Positions 12,101-21,100 of a stretch of DNA of 64,000 nt are shown here, one piece after another. Position 1 is the stretch's first letter; each line of letters starts with the position of its first letter. The stretch comes from Nematostella vectensis (taxonomy: Eukaryota > Cnidaria > Anthozoa > Actiniaria > Edwardsiidae): positions 6,104,747 to 6,168,746 of the forward strand of contig NC_064044.1 in the NCBI RefSeq assembly GCF_932526225.1, read 5' to 3'. The position numbers and the translations under genes are program-made. Under the pieces are notes generated by a model. That model worked only from the letters and a program-made list of their open reading frames with translations. It was not told the DNA's origin and did not search any database.

Positions 12101-15100
12101 AACTAGACACATTTTGCTGTAATTTTTTTTTACCGAATTTCCAACTTTGTTTACCTTTAATTAATGGTCGCGCGAAACGGGGTATCGCTTTTGAAAATTG
12201 TTGATATTCGTATCTTTTTGAAGATTTTGCTCGCTCTGAACATTGAGGGCACCAACAAATCCATTCTGGTTTTTAAGACTACGAATTTTAATCAACATTA
12301 TTTTATAGACTAATTTAGTCCCGTTTGACACGTTGTTTTCACTTCTTTTGATTATGATAAATTATGCAGGCCTAAACTATGAGTAACATGTCGTTTTCCT
12401 TCGTATTTATTGGGGGTGTGCTGCTTTTGTTTATCGCAAATAAGATTTCAACAAACTTTCGCGCGCGATGCAAAATCATTTCGGCGGGAAATTGTCAAAA
12501 CACAGGAGCTTGAAGCCGATTTTCTGTAAAGGACAATGAATCTAAATCAATTTTAGCAAAAATGCCCTTTTAATGTGAAGCTCGATAATTTCGGGTGCTA
12601 AAAGTAAGTTTTTTATGGTAATTTCACAAATCGACTAATTATTCCGAGCTTTAGCGGTGAATACCTTACCATTATTCCGGGATGGCGAACCAATCAGAGC
12701 GCGTGTTTTTATGAAGTTCACGCCAAGTATATACTATATACTATTAATTTTTTATTTAGCTATTTATTTATTTTTTGACAGTGTGTACACTTCTAATGTA
12801 CCGTCGCTAACCCCACGCATAAAGAGAGATACGTGGAGTATCCCGCCTTCAGTGAACGGAACTACAACTTTTAATGTGGAGCTTAACGTCATTCAAGAAC
12901 TGGCGATCTCTGATAGATTCTTTGTGCTTCTTGAAACTGATCAGGCCTTCGTGTCTGTCCGGGGCAACAAAAAATTGGTTGTTGCCGTTGCAAAGGATAA
13001 ACATGGTAAAGATGAAACTCTAAACTGTGCAGTGTACAGTATTCTCAAGGGGGGAGGTAACTCCGTTGAATGGAAGCGTTTAAATTTCCCGTTTCCTCTA
13101 TTTCGTTGGCCTGAAAACGTCTTTCCTGTAAACATAAGACAGGTTGCAGCAACCTTGCATTGTATATCAAGCATATAGTATCCTATATATGCCGATTATA
13201 ACGTTTTTTTAAGGATTTTGCCCTAGAAATTTGTGCCTGTTGTTCTTATATCAGCGGAAAAGATAGTGAATCTTTTTCTTATTTCTATGTTATAGTCACT
13301 TGACCAAAAGCTTGTACTTTCTTTGACTAACTCTTCTTTGCGAAGAGGAAGGATTTATAAGATGATTTTTTTAAGAAAGTAGAATCATAGTATCGATTCA
13401 TTCAGAGCGTACCCGATAAAACTGCTGAATGCTTGAAAAAATACACATGTCGTTGGTCCGCGTAACGTTGCATTGTTTATGGCAAAACTTTTACATTAGT
13501 AGATCAAAATAAGAGAATAGCCAAGAAATATTTAATTCAACGAATCGTTATATTCATTGATCATGTTATCACATTTGACATGCAAATCGTTATGTACCAA
13601 ACTAACCCGAACATCTTCCATCTGAACAGGGTAGCCTACTAGTTGGCGCTTTCCCGTGTTTTGGGCGCCATCTTGGATTTTTGGCAGTGCGCCAAAATAT
13701 AGGCTATAAAGGCTACATAAGTTTTTTAAGAAAACACTATTAAGTCTTTGTATTCGCTTTATTTTAGAAAAATCAAGCGAATTGAAATTTCAAACTCAAT
13801 AAGATTTGATCCAAGCTGTTATGAGCTAAACACACAAAAAAAGCTTTGGTGGTTAGTGTATTTTTAAGCTTTGTGTTGATATTCTCTGTGCTTTCACTAG
13901 GTATGACTCAAGTGGGAAAACAGAATTACCTTGCTCGATTTCCTGCGTTCACACTTTGTTTTACTCAAATTTTAAAACAGTATTATCTTCATGCTAGATT
14001 TATCTGCGTTCACACTTTGTTTGACACAAGTGTGAAAGCAGTATTATCTTAATTTCCTGCGTTCACACTTTGTTTAACACAAGCGTGAAAAAAGTATTAC
14101 AGCTTTATTTACTGTGTTCACACTTTGTTTTACTCAAGTGCGAAAGCAGTATTATCTTCATGCTCGATTTTCTGCGTTCACTATTTGTTTGACACAAGTG
14201 TGAAAGCAATGTTAATTTATCCTCAATTTCTCTGCGTCCACACATAATCCACAATTTAGGCTCGGTACTCGTTCAAAATATGCTGAGCAAGGGCAAGAAA
14301 TTGATTCGCAAAGACAGTTTAAATTATTGTTAAAAATCACCAAACTAGTTGCTGATTTCAGTATCCTATGCAGTATAAAGAAAACACAAGTTTGGTTCTA
14401 AATCTAAACGTGGATCAAACTGATAATCGACTGACGATACCTGGCAGAGCCGACTACTAAAATTTCTATAAATATTACCGACAATAAGTTATATTTTCAT
14501 AGCATAGCATAAATTTGATATCATAAGCTTAATATTGTATAGTATACGTAATGTTATGATACTAAGTTCTTTCTCTATCTTTGATTATTCTTCAGCTACT
14601 ATTGGATTCTCGAGTGGGTCTTACTTTGTCAAAGAAGACCAGGGTTACGTTACCATCTGCCTGAGAAAAAATGGCGTTATCAATAGAGATGTCATTGTTA
14701 AGTAAGTACAATCACTTGGCGCTAGGGATTCTTTGTTAACGATACAATGGATCATCCGCAAGTTGTGAAAAGAAAAACAAAACGCATTATTGATTAGACG
14801 AGTGGCGTGTCTACAGAAAAACGCAGGTCCAGACCATTAAATCAAGAGAACAAATCGTGGCCCATGTCCCATGATGTCGTCCTTGAAAGCTATTTTAAGA
14901 TTGCGCGAGCTTGTCAATGATAGCATACATATATGGTTCGTCGCGCTATATTTGGTTATGGGCACCTCGCGAGCTAGTACGTTTTCACAACAAACTTTTT
15001 TCCCTCTACACTTCTTTACTTCGTTCGCTACCTGTTTTTTCATTCCTTTTAGCTGCTCTTCATAGCTCATGATCACAATGCTCTATTCGTAGGATGGTGT

Positions 15101-18100
15101 CCTGGGGGTCGTTTCTCAAAACTCCCGGTAATTACCGGGAGAGTTTTCGGGATACCTTTCCGGGCGAGGAAGAGCGTTTCTCAAAGCTAGCTGTAGCGTC
15201 CCGGTTGTTTGCGGGTTTCCGATAAGCAAATTATAATTTTCAGAGTTGATGAATCGATTGGCTAAATAATTATTGAATATCAATAAAAATCGTAGACTTG
15301 TCGATGTCTGTAGACAACTGGTACCCCAAACATCGCCACGATAAAAAGACAAAGAACAAGTAGATAAAGTATCATTTTGTAGCAAAACTTCCAATACCTT
15401 CGCAAAGTTGTTTACATCTTTTTCGGCGCACGTTGACAGCTAAATGTCAAATCACTTGACAGAAAAGAAACCTGATTGACTGGTAGGGAATTCCATAAAA
15501 TGATGTTAGCCGTGATTGGCTCACTTCTTATAGGGTAGTGGAATGGTTTCCTCAAGTGATGGAAACTCACTAAACTCGACACAATTTGAAAATGGCGAGA
15601 TTTAATCGGAAAAAAGCACCAAATTGGATATTTCAACTTGGCTAATTCAAGATGAATGGTTGATCTATAAATTCAGCTGAAAATATTAAGGAAAAACTTC
15701 ATATCAATTTTCAATAAATATATATATCATATCAATAAAAGTAATTCCAGGTAAGTTAACGGGCGAGTTACCGAGATTTTATCCGGGCCCGAAAAAAGCG
15801 GGCGTTTTGAGAAACACCCGAAGTGTTTATCGGGGGCTTATCGGGTGACTTTCCGGGTTTCCGAGTTTATCGGCGTTTTGAGAAACTACCCCCTGGTATC
15901 TGTTAAGTAATCTTATGTTAAGTTATCTAAATGTTATAAATAATTGAACGAGAAGAAGTCAGGGAGACGGCAAATTTGGAGTTCATTCAAGATGCATTTG
16001 GCAGACTCCTAAAAAGTTCTTTTTCTCTTCAATTCGGTGAGAAAGAATCATAGGCATTCTCAGAGTCTATGTTTTGTATTTTAATACAAGGTCTTTATTT
16101 TTCTTTGATTTGCGTTATTTTTAGATGAATGGCCTTCAAGTCTTTATGCAAATGTTCAGAAATCATGTCATTCAAAAAACTTACATCATGGTCTCTTGAT
16201 CATCTCAAAATGGTATACTCAGCTCTGATAAAAGGTCTTTTAAGATGAAATCTTAAAAGATCCATCTAAAAACTTGTTCTATCCGAATTTATATTGATCG
16301 ACAAATTTGTGAACCGTCAAATATTTTCAGCGGTTACCATCTCAGTACACATTAAAATGGTGGGCCCCGCCCCCTTTGGAACCGCCCCTGCGTGAGACGG
16401 GCTCCCCCTTTATAAGCTGTTGTGTCGCCCTATAATAATCATAATCATCACCTGTAGTATGCCCTTGTCTTGACCCAGGTTGAATACAGCAGACAGGGAT
16501 GCTACGAGCGGAGCAGATTATGTGCCGGTCGTGAACAAAACTGTTACATTCTTTGCCATACTTGAAACCTATTGTTTCAATGTAACTATTAACGATGATA
16601 ACATAACGGAAGCAGATGAGAAATTCTACGTCGAGCTAAGCAAGGATCCCAGTGATCCTGATGTTGTGCTAAACAACCAAAGAACGACAGTTACAATCAC
16701 CAATGACGACCAAGGTGACAATTTAAAATTACATTCAGAAATACATTTTATGCTGTCTTTTTGTTTGGTTGTTGTTTATTTTGGTGACTACTTACAAATT
16801 CTTAACCTTCTTTTTCTGCATCACAGTTCTTGTGGCCCTTAAGTCTCCATACAAGAAAAAGGCTAAGGAAGGAGATTTAGTAGAATTCACTGCGTATGTT
16901 GTCAGTGGTGATCACGCTGCTCCTCTCATCGTAAAGTAAGTCAAATTCGTAAACATTTATCATACCTATATTATCGTTTGAACCTGTTCTACCCTCAACT
17001 CACCTGACCGCATTTCACTGATGGCACTGATTTCCGCTTAACTCGAGCACTTTCTGAGGGTTCTAGCGACATCTGAAATGATGCTTATTTGACCTAACTT
17101 CACCTCACCCCGCCCCACCTTGCTCTACTTCACCTCACTCCACCTCACCCCGCCCACCTTGCTTCACCTCACCTCACTCCACCTTAACCCCACCTCGCAT
17201 CGCATAGCCATGCCTCGTGAACCCATAGTACCTAACGTCCTCTCACCAAATCCCACCCCGCTTCGCCTGACCTAACTTTAAGTCACCCCGCCCCACCTTG
17301 CTTTACCTCACCCCACCTCGCCTAGCTTCACCTCACCTCACCCCACCTCGCTTCGCATTGTCGTGCCTCATGAACTCATAAACGTCCTCTCACCGAGTCT
17401 CACTGCGCCTTTCTGAATCTCCTCTAACCAATAGCTACTCTTAACCTCTCAACCTTACAAGAACGTAAAATGTAAAATGACACCACCATAATCTGTTATT
17501 GTACGTTTCCTTTTAGCTTAACCACAAATCGAGATGATACTAGCACTACCTCTGACTCCCTTGATGTGGAATTTCCGCAAACTATTACTATCCCTGCAAA
17601 TGCAAGCAGCGTGACCTTCGTGGTGAAGATCAAAGACGATGCATTGGTAGAGAGTGACGAGATTGTCACTGTCACGCTAGTCAGTGGGGATCTGTCACGC
17701 GTGACTTTGCATCGCAATGACACTGCTACTATAAATATCGATGACGAGGCCGATAGAGGTACGCAAATACAGAATTGCGAAAAAGCTTGTTCAAAAATGT
17801 TATCTACTACGCGCGTTAACATGGCAACCCATACAAAGTATTGATAAAATTAGTCAATTATTAGCGTGCGAGAATTAAAGCTTTGGTTTACACGCACATC
17901 ATAACTAGGAGGATTCTGTTTTGCTCTGAAGTATTTCTTTGCCTTGTGGGTTGGCTAGTGAAGTTCGTGTACGTATCGACATGACGGAAAAACACAGAAA
18001 TGCGCAATTCGAGATAGCTAAAGAAGACACGATTTCTTACAATAGCCATTGGTTCCTTGTATTCCGGAATGATTTTCAAAACACAAATAACGTGAGGCCG

Positions 18101-21100
18101 AAATGCACATACCCAGATTTTGGCTTTTAATTTTTTTTTATCCTTGATCATCCTTGCGCTATGTATGGGCTCAGGGACGAAAAGCTCAAATTTCAATGGC
18201 ACTTAACGAAAAGTCGCATCAATTTAAAAAAGTCGCATTTGATATTTTGTTTGATATTACTCACCAAGTATTACAAGAAGTTTTCCACCTTATTCGATGT
18301 GAAATGGGCTTATTTGACGCGTCATGTCATGTTTTTCCGTCATGTCGCACGTATCACACATCCGCATGGATTGTAAATGGTTTATCTCACTTATAGAGCA
18401 CGCTGTTGAAGAATGGTATTAAGAAAGCTGCATTTTTGGTCTCGGGCTGTTAAAACGCGAGACAACGTTTTGTAAAACGTAGCGTTTAACATTTCTATTG
18501 CGGCTGAAAGGAATAAAGGTTTCTTATTTCTCCTATTGACCCTTGCCTTAGTCCTTTGCACCTGCGCTAAACCTTCCCATGGCTCATTGCGCCCATTAGT
18601 CTCGATTTTCGCGGAAGTGATATTTTTCTACTTGTTTTTACTGGCTTGAGACGCCTGGGTACGGCGATTTCCCGTGAAGTGATGGTATAATTGAAAGCGA
18701 GTCTGCCATGGTATTAGATGTTTTTCTAACACTTCTCGTAATATTTCTCAGTTGCAGATAAGAACAAGAAAGAAAAAGATAAGCAAGGTATGTGTGAATT
18801 AAAGAAACTCTGTCAACCACTATGCTGTATGGCTTTTGTGGCTCACGTAGGCTCAGACAGACAAACTTGTCCATAGCAGACATGGCAGATACGTAGTATT
18901 GCTCGATTGTTAGGCTTCGCACCCTCGCCCCAGCGCTCCTCGGCCTTTGCGCGCCCCACTGAATTCCCAATATACGAAAGTAAAACATTTTTTAATAACC
19001 CCAAATGAGAGCCGGCTAGCAGATTGGACAGCTGTATAGAAGAAAATTGAATTATTTCTTTAGGAATTTTTATCAACCTTATTTCAATGTATTTTGGAAA
19101 TGGTGGGTTGCTTTAAGAGATGTGGGTGATGGGGGCTATTTCGTGTTGGATTTAAGTCCATGACTGAAAACATTTTTGTTTTATATTACCGTTTTCGCAG
19201 CTCCAACGAGTCCAATCATTGCGAGCGATGAAATTTGTTTTATAAACCATCCTAAATACATGCTATTTTAAGTACTGCAGATATTTATGTGTTTGAATTA
19301 ATACATCGTTCATGACCATATTACATCAATCATACCAATAATCTTAACCCTTTTTCTGTTTTTGACCAGATATTGTGATAAGAGACCAGTTCCTGATAAT
19401 TCTCATCGTAGCTGTTTTGATTGCTCTTCTTATATTAATTGGTGTGATCATCCTCTGTTGTTTGATCAAGATAAAGTAAGTACTCAAACATCTAATAGGG
19501 GTCTTTTTTCAATGGAACGACGTTTATGTTATGACCTTTGACATACTTTGTACTTTGATTGCGAGGAAGGGGGATTAAAAGAGGGAGGAAAGAGGGGTGC
19601 AGTGTGTTAGTGCATGGCTTACTGTAAAGAGGGACCCTAGGGTAACACTTGTGTAGTTCGGTGCTGATGCATGGCTCACTGTTCTGGTGGTCCCTAAGTA
19701 CAGCTTTTGTGATGCAGTGTGTTATTGCATGACTCACTGTGCAGGTGGTCCCTAGGTATAGCATGTGTGGTGCAGTGTGTTAGTGCATGGCTCACTGTGC
19801 AGGTGGTCCCTAGGTACAGCTTGTGTGGTGTAGTGTGTTGGTGCATGGCTCACTGTGCAGGTGGTCCCTATGTACAGCTTGTGTGGTGCAGTGTGTTGGT
19901 GCATGTCTCACTGTGCAGGTGGTCCCTAGGTATAGCTTGTGTGGTGCAGTGTGTTAGTACATGGCTCACTGTGCAGGTGGTCCCTAGGTATAGCTAGTGC
20001 AGTGCAGTGTGTCAGTGCATGACTCACTGTGCAACTGGTCCCTAGGTACAGCTTGTTTGGTGCAGTGTGTTAGTGCGTGACTCACTGTGCATAGGTGGTC
20101 CCTAGGTACAGCTTTTGTGGTATAGTATGTTAGTGCATGGCTCACTGTGCAGGTGGTCCCTAGGTATAGCTTTTGTGGTATAGTATGTTAGTGCATGGCT
20201 CACTGTGCAGGTGGTCCCTAGGTACAGCTTGTGTGGTGCAGTGTGTTAGTGCCTGGCTCACTGTGCAGGTGGTTCTTAGGTACAGCTTGTGTGGTGCAGT
20301 GTGTTAGTGCATGGCTCACTGTGCAGATGGTCCCTTGGTACAGCTTTTGTGGTACAGTGTATTAGTTCATGTTTCACTGTTGCAGGTAGTCCCTAGGTAC
20401 AGCTTTTGTGGTGCAGTGTGTAAGTGCATGGCTCACTGTGCAGTAGCCTGCATGCAGCCGGAAGTTCTATTATTACCGTCTGCAAATTACCAACAGAAAG
20501 CTTGTTTAGACCCCCCGCGCACTCACCGCCGGAGTGAAGCGATTTCTGATTGGCTATCGTCTGGTTCAAATGTAACGAGCCACGCGATTGGTTAATAGCT
20601 CCATGTACCCTGCATATATAATTTTTCGAATGTTATGAGAGTTTGACAGCGACAGCGAAGGTGCGAGGCCTGCAAACCAATATGGCAATTCCTTCTTGTA
20701 ATTTGTGCCTCACGGATGTAGCTAATAGCGACCAAAGATTTGTCATAGGGGGTAAAGGGAAGTTCGATATAGCTTTTGAGCTGAAAAGTCTCTCTTCCAC
20801 AAGAGTAAGCGAGTATATTTGCCGTTTGCGCTTTAGGAAACTTAAGCGACAAAGACAATTGCTTCAAGAACTGAAAACTATCGAAGACCTCTTTCAAAAT
20901 AAATATAGCGATCATCAGAACACCGAACAAGAAACTTATAAGACACCAACAAAATCACAGGGAAAGTAATCAAAGTACTCACTTCTACTCCTGTGCGCAA
21001 TGGTCCAACAACCGAAATGGCCAGTCAGCCCTGTAAATCCAGCTCTGGCTGCAACTCCAGCTCCTGTTGCAACTACAGCTCCTGCTACAAATGCAAATCC

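Noticed and set aside
19719-19997. 92-codon repetitive frame (VVPRYSLCGV-type)
   Set aside because: Translation of the intronic 58-bp minisatellite; no splice or domain support.
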